Below, in pieces: positions 39,301-51,790 of a DNA stretch of 64,000 nt. Source of the stretch: Stichopus chloronotus (Eukaryota > Echinodermata > Holothuroidea > Aspidochirotida > Stichopodidae). The translations under genes and the position numbers were made by a program. The notes under the pieces were generated by a model that did no database searches, was not told the DNA's origin, and saw only the letters and a program-made list of their open reading frames with translations. The DNA lies in assembly GCA_021234535.1 (NCBI GenBank), contig CM037840.1:27913520-27977519 (forward strand), written 5' to 3'. Every line of letters begins with the position of its first letter. The stretch's first letter is position 1.

Positions 39301-41940
39301 AAGGTCAACCCCGATCACATAAAACTAAATTTTCAAGTTTTCACATTTTCAGGAACAGTAGAAATAGGCTCATGGTTTAAAGAGGCTGCTGAACTTAGAA
39401 GTATTGGTATGCAGTGGTTTCCTTCAAGTGTGTCACAAGATAAACCGTACCAAGTCAATGAACCTCTTTGAGGTGTACCCCCCCCCCCCTCCCTTCGACG
39501 AGTCTCCTACTAATAATTCACTGGATTTGAGAACTTGAGCTCTGAGCAAAACAATGAAAGGCACAATGGATGATAAATGTGTTCTTGATTTGTCATATTG
39601 TGGTATTATTACTTCAATCAAAGATTGCTTACGCTGTCCCCCCAGGTGTGCCATACAGTCACATATGGTCGCCTTTAGTCATTTTGTTTCTTCATTCATG
39701 TCTCTGATATTTAGAGATTAACATTTTACAACTTGTGCCATATTATTAGTGATGAAAATGCTAAGTTATTAATTTTTCAAGCAATAACCACACAATATTG
39801 AGCTTTTTTATGGTGTAGTGTGTAACGTAGTGCATGTTTTGCAGGACGGAATCCTCCTCCCGTGAAAATGGCCGTCAACACGTCACTTCAGGTTTAACGC
39901 TCATGACGTCATACTGCCATACGCGTCGTCCATACCTCCTTATCAATGCATCGCAATACATACAAATCATATTTGTCAACATTGTTCTACTGCATTTTTT
40001 TTCTTTCTTCTTGGCTTTTATCTTTTATCTTCTTCCTTGTAAATATTTTCATGAGTGGGTAACCGATGAAGCCTGCAACACCGTCAAGTAAAGTTATATC
40101 AGGAGTTATAAAAAAAAAATATGCATATATATATATTCGACTATGAAAGTGATTTTCTCGCTTTCGACAGAAAAAATCAAAAATAGAAAAAGAGAAAGCC
40201 GTCAGATATGCTAGAGCTGTTGCTCAAATAACATGATTGATCGCTTCAAAATCCCGTCGAAGGCTATATTATTTTCTTAGATGAAACCGGTAAACCGCCA
40301 GAGGCCTCTTAATTGCTGTCTTTCGGGGTTTCGTTCAAAGACATCCAAGGCAAAAGAGTCTCTACAAATCTGACTTCCCCCCTGTCATCATCGAAAAAGG
40401 ACTCGACTTCAGATTTCTCTTGTTTTCGTGTTTTCAACAAAATTCTTCAAAACTCTTTTTACAAAAGCTGACAAAATCACATGTAATTTCCAAGGTCTTT
40501 TAGATATCAAATTGGATTAGATTTCTGAAAGTGTTACCGAATATACATATTTTTTGAATAAACTGCTCAGGTTGTTGATAGTTTTAATCTTCCTTCTGTT
40601 TTACAGGAGATAAAAAATGCGCGGTGTGGACATTCTGGCTGGTCGCGCAGGCGTGGAACACTCGTCATATTAATCGTTCATGCTGATCAAGACAGGAAAG
40701 ATGTTTTGAAAGATAACCAACCGTAATTTTAATTTCGTGTCTCACTGAAATCGTAAGGGCTTCAAGTAAACAATGAGCGTTTTCATTTGAATTGTTCCCC
40801 ACCTGTGTTTCTTTGTTGAAGGCTTTTTCTTTCTTTTCTTCCTTGTTGAGATATTACTTCTTTCATAATCCTTTCTTTCACATTTTGTTTGATGTTAAGG
40901 TTTGCCTCTTGTAATAGAATTCCTCAGAGAGTACTATAATTTTTTTCTCTAAGTATGTTTGTATTTCAAGTTTTAATTTCTTCTCTTCTATATTTCTCCC
41001 CTTTTTCTTTACACCATTTTTTTTTCATAAAAGCTATTTTTTTCATGTCAATTTCGGAGAACAACTTTCAAGCTTTTATGCAACACACGAAGAAACGAGT
41101 AACAACGTGCCTAATGTGTTTTTACTTCCGGAACCATCTATTGGATTAGGGACACACCGACAAAAAAATGTGATGTGCGACATATCCATGTATTGCATGC
41201 ACAGTCCGCAAAATGTACACATGGATCTGCCTTGGTCCAAGACGCCCTTCTCGTTCAAGTCCCCAACTAAATTTGCCAATGACTATATCTATCACGTACG
41301 CTTGGTATGACGTCAAAAAGAGGGAGCCATTATGTTTTTTTTTTTTTTTTACTTCAATGGAATATACTCTATTTGTTTCCTATTCTTTACGTGCGGCTTT
41401 CACAGCCATATATCTCAAAAGCAAAAAAAAAAAAAAAAAAAGGAAACAAACAAATAAGTCAAAGGAAGTATTGAAAAAATAAAGTAAAACACATTCTGGA
41501 CTTAAGCAGTTCTGTTTTGCGTATCTGACAAGTACTTGTCTGTGAAGGGGGAAAATGCTAAAAGTGAAATAAAAAAGTTATTGAAAGCAAAAATATCGAA
41601 ATGTGCTTCTTTTTGTCTGTTTTTGATAGAATATTCTATATAACAGACTTCTTTACCAGCCTGCTCTCTTCCCTCACCGACTACCCACTCCCTCCTCCCC
41701 TGACACACAAACACAAAATCTGCTCCAACAGAAGTTTTGTGCCCTCCATCGCACATTTTGAACATGATATTTATAATAACAATTTCAATATCGTATATAA
41801 AAGAAATAATGTTATCTAATTCACTGACCATTTCTGTCCAAAAACCTCGCGAGGTATCTGACAGAAAACACAACCATCTCTGTTTACCTAGTTATGAATC
41901 TGACAGAGAAAGAAAAATAGCTTCACAGAAAATGTATTTC
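39301..41940. other. Intergenic, no gene seen
   Basis: No conserved frame or recognisable element. There are T-rich tracts (near 38980, 41335-41350) and an A run (41424-41441). Open frames up to 123 codons (41502-41873, minus strand) look like chance. Confidence 0.5.
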
Positions 41941-41959
41941 ACGTCCTGCTGTCCCTATG

Positions 41960-42130
41960 TCTCGATGGCCCGGTCTAATTTAAACTCCAGATTTTGCAGT
42001 CACTTGTAATTAATAGGCTCCGAGTTGGTGGAAATCGACCCAAATACGATAAATTTAATTTCATGTCATATGCTGATTACGTAATCACATGTGACGTAAT
42101 ACGGAGACCGTCATTGGATGCGCTCTCTAA
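41960..42130 (+). repeat. Isolated copy of the 260-bp satellite
   Basis: It contains the satellite block order GGTCTAATTTAAACTCC, GATTTTGCAGTCACTTGTAATT, ATAGGCTCC-AGTTGGTGGAAATCGA, GATTACGTAATCACATGTGACGTA. It matches the array at 47690-50008 but lies 5.6 kb away. Confidence 0.85.
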
Positions 42131-43635
42131 CGTTATGTTATAGTCTTGGTCAAGACGTTAGTAATTTTCGTTCTATTTCGAGTTTTCACACGCAGTACTT
42201 TTAACATACCTATCAAGCTGCTATTCTAACAACGCCCTGTCCGCCAGCTGTTTACATCTGAGCTCCTTACCCAACCGAGTTATGCATATCCGAGAATCTG
42301 TTCAATACAAACGTTTTGGAGATTTGTCAAAAATGGGGCGTAACCAAGTGCAAAACACTCATAACTTTATTCATGTGACGCAGTCCCTTGTGTACGGAGG
42401 CCCCACAAAGTCATAGGGAAGTGCTAGTTCACTCTTCACCCTGATTGGTTATTTTACCCGAAGAAATCATGAATAAACATGACAGTTTAGGCAGCGAACT
42501 AAATGATCAAATCTGATCTGTTTTTCCACTTTTTCAAAGGAAAATGGCGGTAAAAAGTGAGGATAGTAAGTGACAAATGTACAAGAGGTAGAAATCGACA
42601 GGAACGACAGAGGGCGCAGTCAGCTCTGTACAAAAGAAGAACGGTGTGTGTGATACAACATTACTTGGGTCTTAGCAAGACTACCATTATGTTTGACCTC
42701 TTCCGAAATGTAATGTGTAAATGTATCTATCCTATCCTAATTTCTAACCTTGATTTTTTCATTCCGTTGCCACGTCGAAGCGTGTTAGGGTCTTCGGACT
42801 AAATCCTAGGTTTATTGCAGCCAATCCTCACATGATATAATACATGATACAGTTCCATCGAAGGAACAAACCCTGACCATGATGGTATCTCTCGATGTCA
42901 CTTCATGTTCTATCATGCAGGAAAGGGTATTCTCGAGACATGATTTTAGCACATTATGGAAATTCTTGTGGAATAGGTGAATTGTAACACACCCAGACAA
43001 TGATGACGTCAGGGAAGTTGCGAAAGAATTCTCCATCGTAGGTGGACACGATATAAACACAGGTGGACACGGTGTACGAAACAGAATACAAGTAAGTTGG
43101 CTAATCTAATGGAGCCAATAATAGAATTATTCCTTCCACACAACTACACAAAACAAACCCGATTCAACAAGCAACAAAGAAAAAAATTCAACTGATGAAG
43201 GAGACGAGAGAGTACAAACGGTTATACTGACGTCAGTTGTTAAAGTACTACAATGGCGTCAACATAAAGAAGGACAAATAATTACTAATAAAAGCAAGAA
43301 ACAAGTCAATGTCACGTACCTCAAAAGACAACATCTTACAAGATTAGCTGAGCACCGTAAAATGACTTGAAACAACATAGACTGATATAAGATTGGCCCG
43401 TTTGTTCCACGTGTACGGAACCAATGAAACTAGACAGCCGTTTGTGGACTCAAGGCTCCTAGTGACGAATGTAAGTGAGTTATACTCTGTACTCTACTAG
43501 AGATTCCAACGTTAATACACTGCACTTCCAATTATCAAATTAAGAAAAATTTAATGGAAACGTCCTCTTCATTGGCAACATTTGAAAAGTACTTGTTAAA
43601 TTGAGAAATGAAGATGTCGACACAGAAGGAAACTT
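42131..43635. other. Intergenic, no gene seen
   Basis: No recognised coding or structured element. The right part may contain the 5' portion of the Merlin-like element, but no terminal repeats were found. Confidence 0.5.
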
Positions 43636-44045
43636 AATTAGCAGAAGTCTGTGAGGAATAGGCGACCTCATTCCTCGTTCGACACAGTGGGGCAATATGA
43701 GGTCCAGGAAAAGAGGTCGAAATTGAGGAGGCCAAATTCATGGCAAACCTAAGTATCACAGAGGACATGAGGGAGAGGGCCAGTGGATGTTTAGAGGAAT
43801 AGAACAAAAAATAACCGACAAAAATGTTCATGCAGTCCGTCGAGGCCCGAGATGGACGAATACTCCTACGAATACTCCTACCCGTCATCCAAAAATGGAA
43901 CATTCCTGGCACCATAAATTCACAGCGATTGCTGGAAATTCTGACTCCAAGCTATATAGACGAAATGGGTTACCAACATTTGACCGTGAACCACTCGATA
44001 GAACTTAAAAAAAAAAACAGAATTCGGTATCCTTTACGAAACAGT
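43636..44045 (+). pseudogene. Merlin/ISXO2-like DDE transposase relic
   Basis: Several frames carry pieces of the family in the right order: AEVCEE (43641), VEIEEAKF (43716-43739; usual first catalytic motif V-I-D-E-x-K-F), KPKYHRGHEGEGQWMFRGIEQ (from 43745), LLPVIQKWNIPGTI (about 43874-43915), SDCWK with the second catalytic Asp (43924-43938), and GYQHLTVNHSIEL (43968-44008). The frame shifts at least three times, a stop follows AEVCEE, and the third catalytic Glu region is replaced by an A-rich stretch. A 12-bp direct duplication (CGAATACTCCTA twice, 43856-43879) adds RILL. It cannot be active. It belongs to the Merlin superfamily of animal DNA transposons, related to bacterial IS1016. Confidence 0.85.
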
Positions 44046-44699
44046 AAATGATATTAATAATACAATACAATAACGTAATCAACATTTTTCATTCATATCA
44101 AATGATACAACTCAAAAAGGTAAATGACTAAATTCCCTCATTTACCAGGTGCATGTGCAAATCACATTTAGAACGAATGGTGACAAAACTATGAAAGTAT
44201 TTCCAGCATATGGAGCCAGGCACTAAATGCTGAGAGGATTCAGGACATCTTGGGAGAACCAAAGTGAAGACTCAAGATAAGGATCCATTTTTTTTTTTAA
44301 TTTTGCATGCGGCCTCTGAAGTCCATGATGTCCACAATCCTCCCTTAATTTTTATCTACGTAATTTTAAGTGCATATATCTATGGACTATGCTCTACCCG
44401 TATGACCTAACCCTGTCTCCAAATCATGACGCCTAACGTGATCCTCTAACCTTACACCTATTCCCTAACCCTATATCCCCTAATCATGGCACCTTACCCT
44501 ACATTCAGTGCCTGACCTTACTCTCGGTTTTGTCCCTAACAGCATCCCTAAATATGTTACATAATGTTTTGTGCAATGAATGCCGACATCTCGTCTATTC
44601 AACATCGCCTATTCATCCTCCTGCATTACCTATCGAAGCAGACCACTAAGCCCGACAGTATAAGTGGCCATTCATGCTAATCTAAATTCCAGCTGATTT
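44046..44699. other. Intergenic, no gene seen
   Basis: It contains degenerate CCTAACC-like and ACCCTA-like motifs (44400-44550) that do not form a regular telomeric array. Confidence 0.5.
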
Positions 44700-46850
44700 T
44701 TCTTTACTTTCATGTAAGTGCCACTGTCATTTCTAATGACTTTCATAGAACTGAACGTGACATTGATAACCTACGAAAATCGAGACATAATATGGATGAT
44801 CAAAGTGATAATGAAAAAGCACTTCTCGATTACAATTGTGCCCATTATATTAACGCTGATCTTGGTTTGACACTAATGATACTGTTTCGATGTTCATCAT
44901 ACCTGGTTTGAATTTAAAGCATTTAAACCAGATATGGGAGAAATGGGGGTCTACCGGCACTGTACGTTAATAATTCGTACAATGTTACCGAAGTAAATAT
45001 TAATGTAGAATTCACAACTTTTGAACATCTCTTTGTTCGTGTTAACTCCGGTAACAACGGTAATCTCGTCGGTAATTTACAAACCGTCCAGTATTGATGG
45101 GCTTGACAAGCTATTAAATTACCTGAACGCAACCTTTAAAAACAAGATTTCGTACATTATGAGGGATTTTAATACTAATTTATTAGACAAGGATAACCGT
45201 GCCCTTAACACCTTCATAAATGCCATGGCTTCACATGGATTTTTTCCCCGTAATTGATGAAACAACTATATAGAACAACCGACCACTCTATAACTTTGCT
45301 TGAGGACATCTTTACAAACAATTTTCTGCAGTCCTATATAGTTTATAATACAAGTGATCATTTTCCGATATTATTGAGTGCAAATAGCACTACGAATTCT
45401 GATTTGTTACCAGGCATTCCTCATTAGTGGTGGCGCTCTTTTACGTGAGCTTAATATAACTTCAGTTAGTTATGAACTTCAAGGTTATGACCGGTCAGAT
45501 ATAATGACATCTGCATATGTCGGTTAATGGAATTGCAAACATAAAGGAGCCAAACCTATACACATTGGCTTACGCCAGGATTGTTGAAATCAATTCTGCG
45601 TAAAAAAAAAAAGTTTTTATACCGTAAATATGTCAGTACATTCTCTGAAAAGAATATACAAAATTATATTCAGCCTATCGGAACAAGTTGAACAATATTA
45701 TCAAAAAGGCAATCATGATTATTACCCTGAAAAAAAAAACATGGGGGTGTTATTAACACTCTATTGAAGACTAAAAACAATAGACCAAATATTTCCAATA
45801 TTGTTACTGTTACTTGGGAAAACTAAGAATTCGAAAATTATTGCACAGACTTGAATGAAATAATTATTTCATTAATGTTGTTCCATCTATAGCCAGTAGC
45901 ATTTGCAAAAACAATAATCCAATCAGTTTTCGATTTACTCAGGGAACTTTCAAAGTGAGTATACGTTGTTTTTAATTATTCACTGACCCTTCTGAAGTTA
46001 CAAAGATAATTCAATGCCAGATGAGAAGAGCCCCTGCATTGACGAAACTTCTTCTGATGTCTTTGAGGGAAGTGCTTATTTGATTACATGTGTTGTTGCT
46101 CATATTTTTAATGCTTCCATACACACTGGTGTTTTGTTTTCGGACAAGCTAGAAATTGCCAAGGTGATCCCGAATTTTAAGGCCGGTCATTCTTGCCAGC
46201 TAAAAAAAATTGCAGGCCTATTTCTGTGCTACCCGCTCTTTCTAAAGCATCGGGCAAAAACTTGATGCCTACTCTCTCATGATCAGTACGGTCTATGGCT
46301 CTCTGTAATGTTGTTAATGAGACATGATCTCGAAAATAAAATGTATTCTATTGGTCCTTTTTTTTACATTTGTCTAAGGCTTCCGATACAGTAGATTATA
46401 GTACATTACTTCACAAATTGTTCACATACTGTCTTAGAGGTAGAGTTCACAGCTGGATAGCCAGTTATCTCAGCAATCATAAACAATAAGTGAAGGTAAA
46501 CTTCACTAGTTCTGGTTTACAAACCATAGTCCACAAGAATCCATTCTTGATCTTGTTCTGTTTACAATTTATATGAATGATATCAATGCTTCTTCAAAAA
46601 AATTAAATGTTACTACGTTTGCTGATGATACAACTATACTTCATGATCATATTGAACGGAAGCCGCCATACAAATAAACAGTGAACTTAATTATGTTAAT
46701 AATTGGCTATGTAGTAGACTATCCTTAAACACTGATAAAACTAACTTTATTGTATTTCATCCTAAGGGAAAGAAGTTACCAACCGTCAATATTAAAGTAA
46801 TATAATACTCCTTTAAAGAGAGTGACTTGCACAAAATTTTTAGGGGTTAA
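44700..46850 (+). pseudogene. Decayed APE-type LINE, endonuclease and most of reverse transcriptase
   Basis: Ordered fragments of an ORF2 protein lie in shifting frames. They are YVNNSYNV and FEHLFVRVNSGNNGNLVG (endonuclease), then YIMRDFNTNLLDKDNRA with the catalytic-type G/RDFN motif (about 45157-45207), and LEDIFTNNFLQSYIVYNTSDHFPI (endonuclease end, with SDH). KLNNIIKKAKHDYY (linker) follows, then KLEIAKVIPNFKAGHS (reverse transcriptase), SKASDTVDYSTLLHKL and FADDTTIL (46618-46641; catalytic YADD-type box as FADD). Many stops and frameshifts make it inactive. The clade is likely CR1/L2/Jockey-like; not resolved. It continues after the inserted MITE at 47445. Confidence 0.88.
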
Positions 46851-47444
46851 AGGAGAATGAAACCCTGGGAATTTCTTTATAAAATATGAAGCAGAAGTGT
46901 TTGACAAAACACTTGTCAAAGTTTCATTAAAAAATATTCTTCCCTTCCCAAGTTATGCACTTTTGAAATCTAGAGAAGGGTGTTGCCATTTTTGTCTCAG
47001 TTGAATGTGAACAGACTTGAGTAAGTCAAACTATGATGTCACGTAACCCCTGATGGCAGGAGTTTAATGTATTTCTTTGTTTTCCTTTCTCATAATTTCC
47101 ATGAATGCATATACACTGTACACAACTTTGTGTTGAATTACTGAGGTGTACCATGCAATGATCAAATTATTCATACTTTGATTGTAATAGATGCATAACT
47201 GTTAAAACTATTTGTCAATAAATTATAAAGAAAAACAAAAGCTTTTTAATAACAAGTGGTCAGGTTATAATATCACAATCTCAGCATGGCAGCATCCTGA
47301 TTGATTTTTATGAACTTTCAAATTGCAATATCTTGAAAAGTAAACGACATATGCACATGAAATTTGGTGACGGTGATCACCACATGTTAGTCTTTCATTT
47401 GACAGTGACGTTTTATTGTAAAACATTCTGACTTTCATTCTCCT
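46851..47444. mobile_element. TTAA-flanked MITE inserted in the LINE (594 bp)
   Basis: TTAA on both sides (46847-46850, 47445-47448) and a 12-bp terminal inverted repeat AGGAGAATGAAA. Removing it together with one TTAA rejoins TKFLGV to the downstream LINE segment ending DNWTRHINNV, the usual LINE order. Non-coding. The TTAA duplication suggests a piggyBac-type non-autonomous element; it is a different family from the other two TTAA MITEs. Confidence 0.88.
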
Positions 47445-47700
47445 TTAACAATACATGAGAACGATAATTGGACACGGCACATTAATAACGTATGTAGTGA
47501 AGTTGCAATGTCTATGGGTATTATAAATAGACTAAAAATGTCTTTGATTCTAAAATTCTTTTATTATTGTATAGTACTTTGGTTTTGCCGCTACTTTCAT
47601 ATGCAAATATTACATGGAGTGCGGCGAAATAGTTACCGAATCAATGGTGCCCATAAACTTAAAAAGAGGACTGTACGAGCCTGGTGCGAACAATCATTTG
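47445..47700 (+). pseudogene. Decayed LINE, 3' part after the MITE
   Basis: Encodes DNWTRHINNVCSEVAMSMGI, then NRLKMSLI, and later RINGAHKLKKRTVRAW. These match the LINE segment after the reverse transcriptase core (W-HI...S-GI...L...LQKRAVR). The satellite array starts immediately after it. Confidence 0.82.
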
Positions 47701-50008
47701 TAACTGATAGGCCCCAAGTTGGTGGAAATGGAACCCAAAATGATAAAATTAAGTTCTTGTCTTATATGTTGATTACGTAATCACAAGTGAAGTAGTGCAG
47801 TGACCGTCCTCGCGGGTGCTTGGCACCATTTTGTTGGACCTCGCTCGCAAATGTATTATTGTTTCAATTTTTATTCGTGATTTTTTCATGTCCATCGCCA
47901 ATCAGGAAGGGTAACGGTCTAATTGGAACTCCCGATTTTGCGGTCAAGTGTAATTTAAAGACCCGTTGTTGGTGGAAATCGACTAAAAGATTTCTTGGAC
48001 CTCTTCCGAAAAGTCATGCTATTCGTATTTTTTTTTTCATTTCATCCCTGATTAGTAGGGTCCCGGTCTTATTTAAACCAACGATTTTGTAGCCATTTGT
48101 AATTGATACGCTCCCAGTTGATGAAAATCAACCGATCTCTAGGTAAGGTCCCGGTAAATTTATAACCCCGAATTGATGAGGCCCCCCCCCCCCATTTGAT
48201 TAAAATCGAGCCAAAAGCAATAAAATGAATTTCCATGTGATATGAAAATTTCGTAATCACATGTGACGTGGTGAGCGACCACCCTCTGCTGTGCACGTCA
48301 CCATTTTATTGTACTTCGCACTAAATGTCATAAATAAAGGTAATATTTTTTTTAGGTGATTTTTACATTCCATCGACGATTAGGTAGGATCCCAGTCTAA
48401 TTTAAACCCTCGATTCTGCAGCGATTTGTAACTGATACTCCCCCAGTTGATCAAAATCAAGCCGTAACCTACAAAATTCATACCATGTCATATGGTGATT
48501 ACGTAATCACATGTGACGTAGTGCAGCGACCGTGGCTCCACTGAACACAGCACCAACCTGGGGGGGGGGGGGGCTCGTCCGAAATGTCACGTAGAAATGT
48601 TATATTTTCTACTTACTATTCTTGACTTTATCACTTCATGGACGATTGAGTTGGATCCGGTCTAATATAAAGCTTCGATTCTGTAGCGATTTGTAATTGA
48701 TAGGCTCCCAGTGTATGAAAATCGAGACAAAAACGATCATATTCATACCATGTCATACGGTTATTACGTAACCACGTGTGACGTATAGTGCAGCGGCCGT
48801 GGCTCCACTGTGTACAAGAACATCGGGGGGGGGGGGCTCGTCCGAAATGTTATGTATAAATGTTATATTTTTTAATTATTTCTTCGTGATTTTATCACTC
48901 CATGGTCGATTTGGTTGGATCTGGTTTAATTTAAAGCTTGGATTATTTAGCGATTTGTAATTGATAGGCCCCCAGTTGATGAAATTCGAGACAAAAAAAC
49001 GATTAAATTCATACCATGTTATATGGTAATTACGTTATCACAAGTGACGTAGTGTAGTCTCTGTGGCTACACTGTCACAGACATCATCTTGGCGGGCCTC
49101 GTCCAAAATGCCATGTTTAAATGTTATCTTTTTTATTTGTGATTTGAAAGTTCCATGAACGATTGGGTTGGGTCCCTGTTTAATTTAAGCCTCCGATTAT
49201 ACAGTGTTTTGTAATTGATAGGACCCCAGTTACTGAAAATCGAGACAAAAAAAAAATTAAATTCAAACCATGTCGTATGGTGACCGCATAATCACATGTG
49301 ACGTGGATCAACATTCGTGGCTCCACGTGCACGACACCATCTTGGAGGGCATCTTCTGAAATGTCATGTATGAATGTAATATTTTTTAATGACTATTCGT
49401 GATGTTCTTATATCGTCGCCGATTAGATAGAGTCTCGATCTAATTTAAACCCTCGATATTGTAGTCATTTGTAAGTGTTAGACCCCCGTTGATGGAAATC
49501 GAGCCAAAAACGATTTAATTAATTCCAACGTGATATGATGATTACGTCATCACACGCAACATAGGCGACGTTTGTGTACGGTACCATTTTGTTTAACCTC
49601 GTACGAAATGCCATTCGGAAATGTCATATTTTTAATTGCTATTAGTGATTTGTTTCATTCCATCGTCGACGAGGAATCGTCTCGGCCTAAATTATAACTC
49701 CCGAATTTGTGGTCACTTGTTATTGATAGGACCCGCGGTTGCTGGAAATCGGACAACAATTTTTTTCTAACAATAATTTGATGCCATACGCCGACCACGT
49801 GATCACGTGTGACGTAGTGCGGCGACAGCTATCGAGTTCAGCACTCCACCATATTATTTGACCTGGTCCGGACTGTTACGTGTAAATGTAGTATTTTCAA
49901 TTGTTTTATGGGAACTTTTCATTCCACAGCCGATTTTGACGTCATTTGTCATCGATTAGCTTCGATTCTGTGGAAATCGAGCCAAAAACTTTGAATAATG
50001 TGAGCTTT
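47701..50008 (+). repeat. Satellite array, about 260-bp unit, about 8-9 copies
   Basis: Each unit has the order: TTGTAATTGATAGG-CCCAGTTGATGAAAATCGA, CATACCATGTCATATGGTGA, TTACGTAATCACATGTGACGTAGTGCAGCGACCGTGGC, CTCGTCCGAAATGTCATGTA, T-rich stretch, CATTCCATCG-CGATT-GGTTGG-TC-GGTCTAATTTAAA-CC. The TTACGTAATCACATGTGACGTA block recurs near 47772, 48248, 48500, 48765, 49030, 49288, 49540 and 49797, mostly 252-265 apart; a partial or rearranged unit lies near 47900-48100. Units differ by many substitutions, so the array is old. No reading frame runs through it. Confidence 0.92.
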
Positions 50009-50010
50009 CG

Positions 50011-51790
50011 ATAATGGAACACCAAAACTGCCACATCATATCATGATGATATCATCTGCCACTTTGTTGTAACGAAAATACACGTCTACATACCCAAAAT
50101 ATACGTCTACATACCCCAAATATACGTCTACATACCCCAAATATACGTCTACATACCCAAAATATACGTCTACATACCCAAAATATACGTCTACATACCC
50201 CAAATATACGTCTACATACCCCAAATATACGTCTACATACCCCAAATATACGTCTACATACCCCAAATATACGTCTACATACCCAAAATATACGTCTACA
50301 TACCCCAAATATACGTCTACATACCCAAAATATACGTCTACATACCCCAAATATACGTCTACATACCCCAAATATACGTCTACATACCCAAATATACGTC
50401 TACATACCCCAAATATACGTCTACATACCCCAAATATACGTCTACATACCCAAAATATACGTCTACATACCCCAAATATACGTCTACATACCCCAAATAT
50501 ACGTCTACATACCCCAAATATACGTCTACATACCCAAAATTTACGTCTACATACCCCAAATATACGTCTACATACCCAAAATATACGTCTACATACCCAA
50601 AATATACGTCTACATACCCAAATATACGTCTACATACCCCAAATATACGTCTACATACCCCAAATATACGTCTACATACCCCAAATATACGTCTACATAC
50701 CCCAAATATACGTCTACATACCCAAAATATACGTCTACATACCCCAAATATACGTCTACATACCCCAAATATACGTCTACATACCCCAAATATACGTCTA
50801 CATACCCCAAATATACGTCTACATACCCCAAATATACGTCTACATACCCCAAATATACGTCTACATACCCCAAATATACGTCTACATACCCCAAATATAC
50901 GTCTACATACCCAAAATTTACGTCTACATACCCCAAATATACGTCTACATACCCAAAATATACGTCTACATACCCAAAATATACGTCTACATACCCAAAA
51001 TATACGTCTACATACCCCAAATATACGTCTACATACCCCAAATATACGTTTATATACAAAATATATGCAACTACATATCGAACATGTACGTCATTATATC
51101 GAAATGTTATGTCATTGTACCGTAAATAGACGTCGTTACATCAAAGTCTTACGTCTTGGCACTGACGTCATTGTACTAAGATTATACGTTAGCAGGACTT
51201 ACGAAGTGTTGCTAAGGCCCGTAACTGGGGGAACCATATGCAAATAAGGAAGACTTGTAGGCGTGACTGAAGTAGGCATGATGTAAATAGGCGTGATGTA
51301 TTGCTAATGGGAAAGACCAATTATATTACTGAGTTTTGGTTGGTTAATAGTCATTTTCAATCTTTTCAATCTTCTGAGCTCGCCGCTATTGGTATTAACA
51401 GCCAGTGCAGTATACGCCGAAAATGAAAACAACACAAGTGACTGATGTGTCTGCAATCCACCTCCAAACACGCCTTCAAGCCTTCCTTATTTGCATATGA
51501 TTACCCTAGATACGGGCCTTAGCAACACATCATCACTTCTGCTAACGGTATCGACCTACAATTTTAGTACACTGACGTGTACTGTCAGTACATTAACATA
51601 AGATTTTGATACAATGACGTATATTTTCGAATGACATGACATGTCAATATAAAGACGTGCACTTTCGATGTGCAGTCGTATATATTTGGTATTTAGAAGT
51701 GTATGTTAGTATACAGAGATATACTTTCGGTACAACAAGGTAGTGTATGATGTCATCATCATATGCTGTGGCCCTTTTGGCGTTCCATAT
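50011..51790. mobile_element. Large foldback-type inverted-repeat element
   Basis: The left end (ATAATGGAACACCAAAA-TGCCACA-CATAT-ATGATGAT) matches the reverse complement of the right end (CATATGGAACGCCAAAAG-GCCACAGCATATGATGATG). The inner ends also match: GTTGCTAAGGCCCGTAAC...ATATGCAAATAAGGAAG (about 51210-51255) against its reverse complement at about 51480-51530. The loop is about 200 bases. The left arm is about 1.25 kb and the right about 0.32 kb because of the minisatellite in the left arm. No coding capacity; target duplication not resolved. Confidence 0.85.
50081..51058. repeat. 21-bp minisatellite, about 46 copies
   Basis: The unit is TACCCCAAATATACGTCTACA, nearly identical throughout. 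The main variants are CCCC/CCCA before AAATATACG, a T for A in AAATTTACG, and a few 20-bp units that shift phase (near 50387 and 50621). Because 21 is a multiple of three, the minus strand reads as an open GYVDVYL heptad repeat in two blocks (50036-50371 and 50610-51059). Degenerate units continue into 51059-51180 and into the right arm of the foldback element. Confidence 0.97.

Noticed and set aside
44390..44560. CCTAACCC-like motifs suggesting interstitial telomere repeat
   Set aside because: Motifs are irregularly spaced and do not form a TTAGGG-type tandem array.
50036..51059. Two open frames encoding GYVDVYL heptad repeats (111 and 149 codons, minus strand)
   Set aside because: They result from a 21-bp tandem repeat with no stop in that phase. 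No signal, no unique domain, and the phase breaks where a unit has 20 bases. The repeat lies in a transposon arm, so I do not call a protein gene.
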